44,650 bases of DNA, taken from positions 1-44,650 of the forward strand of contig CAJUBX010000008.1 of the NCBI GenBank assembly GCA_910585165.1. The letters are read 5' to 3'. Below are positions 8,061 through 16,732 of this stretch, one piece after another. Position numbers and translations under genes: made by a program. Under the pieces are notes generated by a model. That model did not search any database. It was given only the letters and a program-made list of their open reading frames with translations, and had not been told where the DNA came from. Origin of the DNA: an uncultured Oscillibacter sp. GTDB lineage: Bacteria; Bacillota; Clostridia; Oscillospirales; Oscillospiraceae. Each line of letters begins with the position of its first letter. The stretch's first letter is position 1.

Positions 8061-9398
8061 ATGGCTGCCAATCTTTACAACGACGAGATGATCTCCGCCC
8101 AGCTGTTCGGCAAAGAGGTCCTCTACACCGCAAAGCCTGTCTTCCGCGACGAAGTCCCGGAGGGCTGGTACTGCTACGACCTCTGCGGCACCGACCGAAA
8201 GCCGAACCAGCCGGTGAAACTGACGGACTCCGCCGTGGTGTACCGCATCGGTACGGTACTCTCCCCCAATCCGCTAAAGCGTCCGTCCACGCTGGAGCGG
8301 AAGGTGCAGGGCCAGTTCCTCATGGACGGAAGAATGATGACGCTGGCGGAGTTTTGCGAGGAGCAGGACCTGCCGCTCCCCCAGGACCCGAGAAAATACA
8401 TCCCCCGCCCCGCTTCTCCCGAGGAGGCGGGGCTTTTCTATGCCCTGCCCCCGGAGAAGGACGCGGAACTGGGCGCCATCGGCCATGTCCGCATGGATTT
8501 CGGGCGTCCCGGGAATGAGTTCCACCCCTCTTGGTGGCCCAGGGGACCCAAAGAACTGAACAGCCCGGAATTCAAGGCCGAGCTCCAGGAAGTCGTGGAC
8601 GAGCTGCGGAAAAGCGTGCTGAAAAGCCTTGGTTCCATGCGCCGCTACTGCTGGGGCCACAACGGTGAAATCAGCGGCGGGAGCTGCTGCCAGAATTACG
8701 GCTATGTGGTGGAAACGGAGCGGTATCTCTACCGTCTGCGGTGTAATCCCACAGAGGGCGATTACCAGGCATATCTCAGCTGCTTTGACAAGCAGGCGCA
8801 GACGCTGGGCCTGACTGAAAAGGGCCGCCAGGCCCTCAAGGACGCCGCCGACCCTGAAAAAGACCACACCTACAGATGGTATGTGATTGACCGGATCGAC
8901 GACCCCAAGCTGAGGAAGGACTATGAGGTCACGCTGGAGGAGGCCCCGCGGGTGTACGCCGGACTCGACAAAACCGACCGGCGGCTTGGCGTTCTCAAGG
9001 ACGGCATCGCCGCGGTGGACCTGGCGATCTCTTGGAACGGCCGCGAGTGGTTTTCGGACGATTGGGCGAAGCTGGACAGCTTCAAAGACGACCCTGTGAT
9101 CGCTGAGGCCGTCTCCAGGCTCCAGACGGAGCTGGATATAAAGCCGCTGGTGGGGCGGGTCACCTTCGCAAACGGCGAGCGGATCGGGTACACCGACCCG
9201 GAGGAATACGTCAACGTGGTCAAGGAGGAACTTCCCTATCACGCCACGTCTGGCTTCCGCTATGAAACCCTGACCGATGACCCGGAGGTCCGCAAGGCGG
9301 TGGATGATATCCTCCACGACCTGTATGGCGAAGAGAACCCCCGCCCCCTGGCGGATTACGGCAGCGGCGGCATGACGATGGGAGGGATGGGATCGTGA
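8061..9398 (+). CDS. LPD28-like multidomain ICE protein, tail GGMTMGGMGS
   Basis: 445 residues, ATG behind AGGAAAGAGGTG. Residues about 1-115 repeat the LPD28-like domain of the preceding gene (AQLFGKEVLYTAKPVF, VPEGWYCYDLCGTD). A second region (about 130-250; LGAIGHVRMDFGRPGNEFH) and a third (about 290-360; VDLAISWNGREWFSDDW) follow and match parts of uncharacterised Clostridia ICE proteins from memory. The C terminus reads DYGSGGMTMGGMGS, a double Gly-Met tag. The tag codons GGGAGGG precede the GTG start of the next gene at 9395. No function known. Confidence 0.75.
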   Translation: MAANLYNDEMISAQLFGKEVLYTAKPVFRDEVPEGWYCYDLCGTDRKPNQPVKLTDSAVVYRIGTVLSPNPLKRPSTLERKVQGQFLMDGRMMTLAEFCEEQDLPLPQDPRKYIPRPASPEEAGLFYALPPEKDAELGAIGHVRMDFGRPGNEFHPSWWPRGPKELNSPEFKAELQEVVDELRKSVLKSLGSMRRYCWGHNGEISGGSCCQNYGYVVETERYLYRLRCNPTEGDYQAYLSCFDKQAQTLGLTEKGRQALKDAADPEKDHTYRWYVIDRIDDPKLRKDYEVTLEEAPRVYAGLDKTDRRLGVLKDGIAAVDLAISWNGREWFSDDWAKLDSFKDDPVIAEAVSRLQTELDIKPLVGRVTFANGERIGYTDPEEYVNVVKEELPYHATSGFRYETLTDDPEVRKAVDDILHDLYGEENPRPLADYGSGGMTMGGMGS

Positions 9399-10072
9399 AG
9401 AAAATGGACCCGGACGCCTTCTGGGACTTGATCGCGGGGGCAAAGCGGGAATGCGGCCAGGATATGGACGCCTCCCTTCAATGGCTGACAGAGCGGCTCA
9501 CCGCCCTCGGTCCCCAGCAGGCTCAGGATTTCCACGACATCCTGCACGGATACAAGCATCTGGCATACAAATACGGCCTGTGGACCGCCGCCACATTGAT
9601 GTGTGAGCACGGCTGCTCAGACGACGGCTTCATCGACTTTCGGGCATGGCTTATCGCGCAGGGCAAGGAGGTCTATCTCGCGGCCCTGGCGGACCCGGAT
9701 TCCCTTGCGGACGTGGAACCCTATGGCGGCTGTCAGTTCGAGAGCTTCTCTTACGTGGCTTCCAAAGTTTTGAACACCCTGACGGGCAGAGGCGCCTATG
9801 TGGCCCTCGCCGACTTCGACGCGCTGGTCTTAGAACTGGCCAAGGGAATCCAGTATGGCGAGGGTATCGGCTACCCTTACGAATGGGACGAGCTCGAGCG
9901 ACACTTCCCCCGCCTATGTGAGAAATATCTGGAACCGGGAACCGTGGAATTCATGCTGGATCGCGGGGAACCGATATGGTTTCCGGACAACGAGGATATC
10001 AAAGAAGCGCGTGCGGCGGGGCCTCCGCGGCAGAGTGCTTCGCAGTTCAATATCAGGATGGAGGGGATGTAG
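9395..10072 (+). CDS. DUF4240 domain protein
   Basis: 225 residues, GTG start overlapping the previous stop. The pattern MDPDAFWDLIAGAK, LTALGPQQAQDFHDIL, YGLWTAATLMCEHGCSDDGF, FRAWLIAQGKEVYLAAL and ADPDSLAD is characteristic of DUF4240, a family of unknown function sometimes associated with ADP-ribose or competence-related contexts in other bacteria. A second stretch (ELERHFPRLCEKYL) follows. The C terminus QFNIRMEGM is a variant of the tag; its GGAGGGG codons lie before the adjacent ATG of the next gene. Confidence 0.8.
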   Translation: MKKMDPDAFWDLIAGAKRECGQDMDASLQWLTERLTALGPQQAQDFHDILHGYKHLAYKYGLWTAATLMCEHGCSDDGFIDFRAWLIAQGKEVYLAALADPDSLADVEPYGGCQFESFSYVASKVLNTLTGRGAYVALADFDALVLELAKGIQYGEGIGYPYEWDELERHFPRLCEKYLEPGTVEFMLDRGEPIWFPDNEDIKEARAAGPPRQSASQFNIRMEGM

Positions 10073-11059
10073 ATGAACCAGGTATCAAAAGAATGGCTGG
10101 TCTTCCTGCGCCAGCAGTTCCCGATTGGCAGCCGGATCAAGCTCCAGGAGATGAAGGACCCCTACTGCCCGGTGGAACCGGGTACCATGGGAGAATTAGT
10201 GAGTATCGATGACGTTGGCACCTTCCACGTTAAGTGGGACAATGGCCGGGGGCTCGGCCTGGTGCTGGGAGAGGATCGCTTCTCCGTCCTGCCTCCGCCC
10301 CTCCAGACACTGAAGCTGTACGCGCCCTTAACGGCGGACCTGTTCGAACGCGATGAGTACGGCGGGATGAATGAGGAGAGCGAGCTGCTTGACGGAAGGG
10401 AGCTTCGGCGCTATCAGGATCAAATCCTGGCGGCGCTGATCCGGGAGCGAATGCCGGAGGAGGCGGAACGGGGCGTCATGCACTGGTACGGCAAGGATGA
10501 TGCCGTAGATCAAAAAGTCCGCTCCGCCCTGTTCACCGCCGAGGAACGGGATGGCCGGCTCTGGGCGGTGGTGGAATGCCAAGTAACGGAAACGCTCACG
10601 CCCGCGGAGCTGGAGGCCCTGACCGATTACCTGAGCGGACAGATGTCGGACGGCTGGGGAGAGGGCTTCGAGCAGCGTGATATCGGCATCGGCGATGACC
10701 GTGAACTGTACGTCCACCTCTGGAACAGCGACGATTGGAGCATCATGACGGAACAGGACCGCTTTGACCCCCATTTCTCTGAGCGGCTCCCGGACTACTG
10801 CCTGTCTGTCCTTCCCAGCGATGGGACGCTCATCTGTATCCGGCGCGGAGAGCCGGGATATTACTCCTGCGAATGGAATACCGGCGATCCCGAGCGGAAC
10901 CGCCGCATCGCTGACTACCACAATCAGAAGCGGGGGATCACCACGGCCCAGGAGCAAGCCATGGTGAACGGCAGTATGTTCGGCTGGGATACCCCTGCCG
11001 CAGATCCCAAAACCTATGAGCAGAAAACACTTCAAATGGGGGGAATGACCCTTGGGTAA
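10073..11059 (+). CDS. DUF4314 domain protein with ICE C-terminal domain, tail QMGGMTLG
   Basis: 328 residues; ATG directly after the previous stop. Residues about 15-70 fit DUF4314, a small beta-barrel-like fold: IGSRIKLQEMKDPYCPVEPG, VSIDDVGTFHVKWDNGRGLG, LGEDRFSVL. A second domain (about 95-210) with LFTAEERDGRLWAVVEC and LSGQMSDGWGEGFEQRDI is shared in outline with the protein at 31922-32455 (QLEYQFQEGWGAEFEV). The tail is QKTLQMGGMTLG; a run of G in it precedes the TTG start of the next gene (11052). Function unknown. Confidence 0.78.
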   Translation: MNQVSKEWLVFLRQQFPIGSRIKLQEMKDPYCPVEPGTMGELVSIDDVGTFHVKWDNGRGLGLVLGEDRFSVLPPPLQTLKLYAPLTADLFERDEYGGMNEESELLDGRELRRYQDQILAALIRERMPEEAERGVMHWYGKDDAVDQKVRSALFTAEERDGRLWAVVECQVTETLTPAELEALTDYLSGQMSDGWGEGFEQRDIGIGDDRELYVHLWNSDDWSIMTEQDRFDPHFSERLPDYCLSVLPSDGTLICIRRGEPGYYSCEWNTGDPERNRRIADYHNQKRGITTAQEQAMVNGSMFGWDTPAADPKTYEQKTLQMGGMTLG

Positions 11060-12284
11060 GATATTAGAAATCTATCTGGCAAAAAAGGACCAGCCTGAAA
11101 GCAGCGCCTACGCGGCGTTGTCCTTCCCCGCAGCCACGTATCAGATACAGGACGCCTTTGACAAGCTCCGGCTGACAGAGAGCGAAGCCTTGTATTGGGA
11201 GATCACAGAGTATTATCAATTCGAGGAACTGTCCGCTGTGCTGAACGATACCTGCGGCCTGTACGATCTGAACGCTCTGGCCCAGAAGCTGTCGGAGCTG
11301 GATGAGACGCAGCGCGCCGCTTTTTCGGGGCTCCTGGCCATGGAACAGAAAACAAAGCGGCCCCTTCCCATCACAAGGCTGATCGACCTTGCCTACAGCA
11401 CCGAGTGCTGCCATGTGGCGTGCGACGCTCTGAACGACTCCCAGCTTGGGAGGATACGCGCGGAGAGCGGCTGTGTCCCCGGCATTGATAACCTGCCCAA
11501 AGACGTCTTCGAAATGCTGGATTTCGAGCGGATCGGGCGGAACATACGCATATCTGAAAACGGCGTATTTGTCGAACGGAGCATGGACCATCCCGGCGGC
11601 TATGTGGCGCGGCACGCTCCGCTCCTGGAGGTCTACAAAACCCTGGACCTGACGCCCAAGGCGCCGGACTATACGATTCTGCTGGAGGTGTTTCATGACA
11701 GCGGCGCCGTTCAGCTCAAACTGCCCGCCAGCAGCCAGGACCTCGACGGCATTCCCCAAACGCTGGATGAGCCGGACTGGCTGGACCTGTCCTGGCGGTG
11801 TCTGGACTGCAAAGTCCCCGGCTTGATGGACGCCGTCTCGGAGGCAAGGGACATCCACGCCGTCAATGATTTCGCCGGGATGCTGGCACAGATGAACGAC
11901 AAGACCCTCGTCTTGTACAAGGCCCTGCTGGAAGCCGCAAACTGCCGTGATCTTCTGAGCGCCTCCCTGCTGGCGGATTCGCTGGACAAGTACATCTTCT
12001 CTCCGCAGTACAGCTCCCCCGTCGAAGTGGCGAAGGGGGAACTTTCCACAATCCTCTGCGACCAGGAGGCGGAGATCATCATGCCTCATGTAAACCTGCG
12101 TCAATACGGGCAGGCGCTGATCCGGAACTACAACGGAGTGCTGACCGCCTACGGCTTAATCGAGCGGACAGACGGACGGCCCGTTCTATCGCCGCGGCAA
12201 GGAGGGACGACCCCTGCGGCAATCTCCAAACCCTGCCAGCAGGACACGCCCCAGCCGCCTCAGATGGGAGGGCCGTCGATGTGA
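11052..12284 (+). CDS. ArdA-like paralogue, tail PQMGGPSM
   Basis: 410 residues, TTG start inside the previous gene's end. It is built from ArdA-like modules: FPAATYQIQDAFDKLRL at the N terminus, LNALAQKLSELDETQRAAF, LIDLAYSTECCHVACDAL, then LKLPASSQDLDGIPQTL, VNDFAGMLAQMNDKTLVLY and a Tyr/Phe-rich end. This set is shared with the next two genes (12319 and 13418). Acidic. The tail DTPQPPQMGGPSM is followed by 34 bases and a separate ribosome site, so the tag is not needed for translation of the next gene. Anti-defence role inferred. Confidence 0.74.
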   Translation: MGKILEIYLAKKDQPESSAYAALSFPAATYQIQDAFDKLRLTESEALYWEITEYYQFEELSAVLNDTCGLYDLNALAQKLSELDETQRAAFSGLLAMEQKTKRPLPITRLIDLAYSTECCHVACDALNDSQLGRIRAESGCVPGIDNLPKDVFEMLDFERIGRNIRISENGVFVERSMDHPGGYVARHAPLLEVYKTLDLTPKAPDYTILLEVFHDSGAVQLKLPASSQDLDGIPQTLDEPDWLDLSWRCLDCKVPGLMDAVSEARDIHAVNDFAGMLAQMNDKTLVLYKALLEAANCRDLLSASLLADSLDKYIFSPQYSSPVEVAKGELSTILCDQEAEIIMPHVNLRQYGQALIRNYNGVLTAYGLIERTDGRPVLSPRQGGTTPAAISKPCQQDTPQPPQMGGPSM

Positions 12285-12318
12285 ACCGCCGGAACAATGA
12301 AATAGGAAAGAGGTCAAT

Positions 12319-13425
12319 ATGGTCTTTACCGCAGAACTAAAGAAAGCCCGGGCGGCAGACAGTCCGGCATCCACCACTGTGGATCTCCCCATCGGCCCAT
12401 ACAGGATGCTGGATATTCTGGACAAACTCCGCCTTCATGAACAAGAAACCATCATCTGGGAAATCACGGACTATCATCTGTTTGAGGAGCTGGAACCTCT
12501 CTTGGATAAGACAGGCGCCTTCTTTGAGCTGAACGCCCTGGCGTGGAGGCTCATGGAACTGGATGAGGCGCAGAGCACGGCCTTCGCGGGACTGCTGGCA
12601 ATGGAGGACGCCAAAGGCCCCATCCCCCTGCCCCGGCTGATCGACCTGGCCTACAGCACCCAGTCCTGTCACGTTCTTGGTGACGACCCAAGCGGCTCCC
12701 AGCCCGATAGAACGCGCGCATCGGAAAAAGCCGTGTTCGTAAAGCAAAGCAGGGACCACCCCGGCGGCTATGTATCGCAGCACGGGGACTTGACGGAGGC
12801 ATATAAAAATCTGGACCTGACGCCCCGCAAACCCGAGTATGTCATCCGGGCCAGCATCAAATATGACCCCGTGGCCGGCCCTGATGTGGACCTCAGTCAA
12901 GTCATATGCATCGACCTCCCCGCCTCAGAGGAACAGGTGAGGTACATGGATGTGCAGATGACGGGCGACTGGCTGGGAACATACCTCTACAGCATCGACA
13001 GCGTGATTCCTCAGATAACGGATCATATCCTCTGCGTGGACAGCATCCCGGACCTAAATCCCATCGCGCATAAAGTGGCGGCGCTGGACCCCGCAATGGT
13101 CCCCGCGTACAAGGCCCTGCTGGAAGCGGCCGGCTGCCGGGATTATGTCGGCGCGGAACGCCTGATCGATACCCTGGACCAATACTCCTTCTATCCGCAT
13201 TTCGTCTCCCCGGCTGATGTGGCAAAGGAGGAGCTCCTGATCATCACAGCGGAGGACAACGCGCAAACGCTCCTCCCCTACTTAAACCTCCATGAATATG
13301 GGGAGGCTCTGATCCAAAAAAGCGGCGGCGTTCTGACCAGCTACGGCCTGATTGAGCGAAAGGACGGACAGCCCATTCAATCGCCCGGGCAGGAACAGAC
13401 GGGAGGAGGAATGACCCTTGGATAA
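12319..13425 (+). CDS. ArdA-like paralogue, tail GGGMTLG
   Basis: 368 residues; ATG behind AGGAAAGAGG. Same module order as the preceding gene: VDLPIGPYRMLDILDKLRL, FELNALAWRLMELDEAQS, LIDLAYSTQSCHVLGDD, CIDLPASEEQVRYMD, then the C-terminal helical unit (LIDTLDQYSFYPHFVSPADV). Compared with its neighbours it lacks about 30 residues after CHVLGDD (the LGRxxxExG part and the next acidic stretch), so it is an internally shortened paralogue. Tail GQEQTGGGMTLG; GGGAGGAGG in these codons precedes the TTG start at 13418. Confidence 0.73.
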   Translation: MVFTAELKKARAADSPASTTVDLPIGPYRMLDILDKLRLHEQETIIWEITDYHLFEELEPLLDKTGAFFELNALAWRLMELDEAQSTAFAGLLAMEDAKGPIPLPRLIDLAYSTQSCHVLGDDPSGSQPDRTRASEKAVFVKQSRDHPGGYVSQHGDLTEAYKNLDLTPRKPEYVIRASIKYDPVAGPDVDLSQVICIDLPASEEQVRYMDVQMTGDWLGTYLYSIDSVIPQITDHILCVDSIPDLNPIAHKVAALDPAMVPAYKALLEAAGCRDYVGAERLIDTLDQYSFYPHFVSPADVAKEELLIITAEDNAQTLLPYLNLHEYGEALIQKSGGVLTSYGLIERKDGQPIQSPGQEQTGGGMTLG

Positions 13426-14608
13426 GGTATTTCACATCCGCGCCTTTTGCAGCCCAAACGGAACCTTCCGGGAAGTGGAGCTGGACCTGCCGGCCACGGA
13501 TTACGAGCTCCTCGACGCAATGGAACAGCTCCAGCCGGAGAACGGGAAACGCCCGTATCTGGAGTTCCACGCGGTCGAGGAATACGGCTATCTGGATAAG
13601 CGCATACAGGAGACGGACCTCTTCCGGCTCAACGCCCTGGCCAAGCGGCTGGTGGAGCTGGAGGGGCAAGGCATGGCCGTCTTCGAGGGGCTGGTCTGCA
13701 TGGACCTCCAGAAAGGGGAAAAGGCAATTCCCATCAGCAGCCTGATCGACTACGCCTACAGCGGGGATTGCTGTCATGTGGTGGAGGACATTGTGACCGA
13801 TGAGGAGCTGGGCAGATTCCTTGTGGAAAATGGGTTTATCCCGGAAGCGGAGGATCTCTCCGATGAGGCGCTCAAGCTGCTGGACTATACGCGGATCGGG
13901 AAGGAACACCGGGAGGCGGAGGGCAGCGCGTTCACAGGCTTCGGCTACGTGGAGCGGCACTCGGAACTTCCCCGTGTCTATGAAACAATGGACTTTCGGT
14001 CCTGCAAGCCGCCCTATACCGTCCTTTTGAACATCGGCCCGTTCCCAAATGTGACCACACCCGGAAGCCGCCCGAAGCCAATCCCGGTACAGTTGCCCGC
14101 CTCCGGCGAGGAACTGCAAGACGTTTTGACCCAGCTGGGGAAAGCGAATTGGACAGGCGCCATGGCCGCTATCCTGGACTGTCCCGTCCCTTCCATGAAC
14201 AAGCGCTTATTCCTGGAGGACGACATTCCCCGAGTTGTCGAATGGGCAAAGGCGCTGCGGGCGTTGGATGAGACGGGCAGTCTCCCCAAGTACAAGGCGC
14301 TGCTGAACGCCGAGAACTGCGAGGACCTTTCCAAAGCCGTCTCCCTGATCGATGAGCTTGACCAATATACCTTCTGCCCGGAATACAGCTCTGTCTCCGA
14401 GGTGGCGGAGGGGCAGCTTCACCTAATCCTTGGCGAGCGGGAAGCCGGGATGATCCTCCCCCACCTGGACCTGAACGGCTATGGGAAGGATTTGATCCAA
14501 TACCTCGGCGGGGCGGTGACTCCCTACGGATTCCTTGAAAAGAGGGATAACGCTCCGACGATCTCAGAAGAAAACCAGCCCCAGAGGGGCGGAATGGAGA
14601 TGATGTAA
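13418..14608 (+). CDS. ArdA-like paralogue, tail RGGMEMM
   Basis: 396 residues; TTG start overlapping the previous gene. Modules: VELDLPATDYELLDAMEQL, FRLNALAKRLVELEGQGM, LIDYAYSGDCCHVVEDI, TDEELGRFLVENGFI, VQLPASGEELQDVLTQL, then VVEWAKALRALDETGSLPKY and LIDELDQYTFCPEYSSVSEV. The helical units with LGRFLVE and a following acidic stretch are ArdA-like. Tail EENQPQRGGMEMM. The stop overlaps the next ATG by one base. A DNA-mimic, restriction-blocking role is inferred from the family and the D/E-rich composition. Confidence 0.74.
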   Translation: MDKVFHIRAFCSPNGTFREVELDLPATDYELLDAMEQLQPENGKRPYLEFHAVEEYGYLDKRIQETDLFRLNALAKRLVELEGQGMAVFEGLVCMDLQKGEKAIPISSLIDYAYSGDCCHVVEDIVTDEELGRFLVENGFIPEAEDLSDEALKLLDYTRIGKEHREAEGSAFTGFGYVERHSELPRVYETMDFRSCKPPYTVLLNIGPFPNVTTPGSRPKPIPVQLPASGEELQDVLTQLGKANWTGAMAAILDCPVPSMNKRLFLEDDIPRVVEWAKALRALDETGSLPKYKALLNAENCEDLSKAVSLIDELDQYTFCPEYSSVSEVAEGQLHLILGEREAGMILPHLDLNGYGKDLIQYLGGAVTPYGFLEKRDNAPTISEENQPQRGGMEMM

Positions 14609-16110
14609 TGCGTGAGGAATTCCGCTATATGGCGGAGCTTCCCGGCACGCCGCCGGAGCAGGCGTGGGTCCGGGAGTACCTGGAAACCCTGAGCGAATGG
14701 GAGGGCGTCGTTCTCGCGGCGTCTGTGTCGCGCCGTCTGCCCGCCAGCGCGGAGGACGCGGTTAATCACCTGCTCTCCCTGTGCGGAGGTTCCGTATACC
14801 TCTCAGCGGACAATTACAAGGGACTGGGGGAACGATGGCTCCGCGCCGCGGAGAAGCATCTTCCGGACGACGTGCTGGAGTACATTGACCTGAGCGCGAT
14901 GGGGATGCGGTTTGCTGGGGACCATCCAGGCTATTTCGTGGAAAACCACTATGCCGTCTGCCCGCCGGAGGATGCCATGACGGCTTACCAGGGGCGGGAC
15001 TCCCCCCTGCCGGAGGATAACGGCTGGAGCCTTAAACTCAAGCTGGCCTCCGCTGCCGCACCGGAGGGCGTGTGGCTGCGGCTGCCGGATTATCAGAGCA
15101 TTGATCAGGAAGACGGTTCTGACGGAGAAATCGCCGCGGCGAAGGATGCTCTGGGGGTTCAGAGCCTGGACGAGTGTACCCTGTTGGAGGCCCGGTGCGT
15201 TCTCCCGGAGGCGGGCGCTGTCCAAAATCAGTACGACAGCATCGAGGACCTTGTTCGAGATGGAAACAACCTGGGGTTCATCCTGGACGAGCGGGGCCAG
15301 GGCGCGGCGCACTGGCTGGAGCGGTTCGCCGCCGCGCTGGAATATGAGAGCTGCCATACCCTCCGCTTCGCGCTGGATATCTCCCAGAATCTTGACTGCT
15401 ATGAGTGGGTATCCTGCGAAGATCTAAAGGAGTTCGCGGCAAACCACCTGCGCTCCTGCGGCGTGTCGGAGGAGCTGATCACCTCCGGGGCCATATGCAT
15501 GAAAAGCTACGCGGAGGACCTGCTGGAAACCTCGGGGTATATGCTGACCGGCGATGAGAGCGCCTATGTCACCCGGAATACCCGGACATTCTCCTACAAC
15601 TACAGCATGGAGGCGGAGATACCGGCAACGCCCGAAAGCGTCCCCGCTCAGAAAAGAAGCGCTTTGCCGGAAAATATCCTGAGCGCTTTCCCCCAGCTGT
15701 GTGAACTCGCCGACGTTGCCAGCCCGGAGGAGGCCGCCAGCGCCAACGCGGCGATTCGGGAGGCGCTTGCCAGTCAGGGTCCGGACGGGCTCCGGCAGCT
15801 TCAGGCAGTCATGGAGTACGAGGAGTGTGACTCTCTGGAGGACGCGGCGGCAATCGCGACCCACCTGAACTGCTACAGCTTTGTCGACATCCACGACTTT
15901 TGTGAAGTCACAAAGGCGGAGCTGCTGTCGAAGGGCGTGGATGAAAGGGCGCTGTGCTGCTTCGACTATGAAACCTACGCGGCGCTCACCCATGATTTCG
16001 GTTTCATCCACACCTCCGACGCCGCCGGCGTCTACCTCTGTAGGACGGACAATTCCTTTCAATTGCCGAAATGGCAGGAACAGGACGAAATGCAGGGTCC
16101 CACCATGTAA
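14608..16110 (+). CDS. Two-unit ArdA-like protein, tail MQGPTM
   Basis: 500 residues, the longest member of the array. It holds at least two ArdA-like helical units: one around FALDISQNLDCYEWVSCEDL with KEFAANHLRSCG (about 255-290), and a second around AAAIATHLNCYSFVDIHDF with TKAELLSKGV (about 410-440). Between them lies a Pro/Ala-rich linker. The alternation of a short helix, an NLDCY-type loop and an LG/AA-type helix is what identifies ArdA-like proteins. The tail QEQDEMQGPTM is a weak tag, and nothing lies downstream on this strand except a hairpin and a convergent gene. Probable end of the transcription unit. Confidence 0.72.
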   Translation: MREEFRYMAELPGTPPEQAWVREYLETLSEWEGVVLAASVSRRLPASAEDAVNHLLSLCGGSVYLSADNYKGLGERWLRAAEKHLPDDVLEYIDLSAMGMRFAGDHPGYFVENHYAVCPPEDAMTAYQGRDSPLPEDNGWSLKLKLASAAAPEGVWLRLPDYQSIDQEDGSDGEIAAAKDALGVQSLDECTLLEARCVLPEAGAVQNQYDSIEDLVRDGNNLGFILDERGQGAAHWLERFAAALEYESCHTLRFALDISQNLDCYEWVSCEDLKEFAANHLRSCGVSEELITSGAICMKSYAEDLLETSGYMLTGDESAYVTRNTRTFSYNYSMEAEIPATPESVPAQKRSALPENILSAFPQLCELADVASPEEAASANAAIREALASQGPDGLRQLQAVMEYEECDSLEDAAAIATHLNCYSFVDIHDFCEVTKAELLSKGVDERALCCFDYETYAALTHDFGFIHTSDAAGVYLCRTDNSFQLPKWQEQDEMQGPTM

Positions 16111-16114
16111 ATAA

Positions 16115-16137
16115 GCAAACGCCCGGAAGGCGTTTGC
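16115..16137. terminator. Hairpin between convergent genes
   Basis: A perfect nine-base stem (115-123 with 129-137 of this kilobase, i.e. 16115-16123/16129-16137) with loop CGGAA lies between the stop at 16110 and the stop of the minus-strand repressor at 16138. No long T run follows, but the position suggests transcription end for both genes. Confidence 0.5.
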
Positions 16138-16362
16138 TCACCGAAACTCAAACAGTTTGCTGGGCGGGATCTCCAGCGCCTCGGCAATGTCCAGCAGCGC
16201 AATCACGCTGGGCAGCGTCTTCGCCGTCTCCACCTGCTGGATATGGTTTTTGCTGTAGGAGGTCAGCTCCGCCAGCCGCTGCTGAGTGTAACCCTTCTGC
16301 TTCCGGTAGTAAAGGATGTTCAGACCGATCCTGGCCAGCGTCTCCTGATGCCTGTTGTCCAT
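16138..16362 (-). CDS. XRE-family transcriptional regulator
   Basis: 74 residues starting at the ATG at 16362, which has AGAAAGGGG upstream; a longer frame to 16419 has no ribosome site. The protein is almost entirely one lambda-repressor-type helix-turn-helix: ILYYRKQKGYTQQRLAELT, YSKNHIQQVE (recognition helix) and LLDIAEALEIPPSKLFEF. It is transcribed away from the gene at 16503, and the shared 140-base gap holds an inverted repeat next to a promoter, so it probably represses its own and the divergent gene. No C-terminal dimerisation or peptide-binding domain, so induction would come from another factor. Confidence 0.88.
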   Translation of the reverse strand: MDNRHQETLARIGLNILYYRKQKGYTQQRLAELTSYSKNHIQQVETAKTLPSVIALLDIAEALEIPPSKLFEFR

Positions 16363-16428
16363 AATTCCGCGCCCCTTTCTCAAGGATATTGTACCGAAAA
16401 GAAGGTGGAAAATAGACAAGCTATTTCA

Positions 16429-16451
16429 AAGATAAAACATAGTATTATCTT
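16429..16451. promoter_or_regulatory. Candidate operator (inverted repeat)
   Basis: AAGATAA (16429-16435) and TTATCTT (16445-16451) form a perfect seven-base inverted repeat with nine bases between. It overlaps the -35 box of the plus-strand promoter and lies in the gap between the XRE gene and the divergent operon. It is a plausible site for the adjacent repressor, by position only. Confidence 0.45.
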
Positions 16452-16478
16452 GTTTTTTAATGGCACATGCTGTATTAT
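16450..16478 (+). promoter_or_regulatory. Promoter of the 16503 operon
   Basis: TTGTTT (16450-16455), 17 bases, TATTAT (16473-16478). This fits a housekeeping sigma promoter and lies about 25 bases upstream of the ATG at 16503. The -35 box overlaps the right arm of the inverted repeat, so repressor binding would block it. Confidence 0.6.
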
Positions 16479-16502
16479 ACCGTCAGAGGGAGGGATACCG
16501 GC

Positions 16503-16727
16503 ATGATGAGCAATGACTTCGAGGAAGCGTTCAGTAACTTCCTGGAGCGCAAAGAATACGACGAAGCGGAGAGCGCGCTGTTCTCCATGGTCCGTATCGC
16601 CTTCCTGGCGGGCTGGAAAGCCGCCGGCGGGGAGCCTCCCACGCCCCAGAAGCTGTTTGAGCTGATTCGCTGCGGGACCATCGATCCGCGCGTGGGCAAG
16701 CCAGACCCTCCAACTGAATCAAAATAA
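16503..16727 (+). CDS. Small ICE protein of unknown function
   Basis: 74 residues. The ATG at 16503 is chosen because GGGAGGG sits eight bases upstream; a start at 16467 would overlap the promoter. The sequence MMSNDFEEAFSNFLERKEYD, then FSMVRIAFLAGWKAAGG and a short Pro-rich C terminus, is a helical protein that I recall only as an uncharacterised small ORF of Clostridia elements. It is the first gene downstream of the repressor-controlled promoter, followed directly by a terminator, so it may be expressed on its own. No tag at its end. Confidence 0.65.
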   Translation: MMSNDFEEAFSNFLERKEYDEAESALFSMVRIAFLAGWKAAGGEPPTPQKLFELIRCGTIDPRVGKPDPPTESK

Positions 16728-16732
16728 CGAAT

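Noticed and set aside
9395..10072. Calling the DUF4240 protein a known toxin or defence gene
   Set aside because: The family has no established function and nothing in the context proves a toxin or immunity pair.
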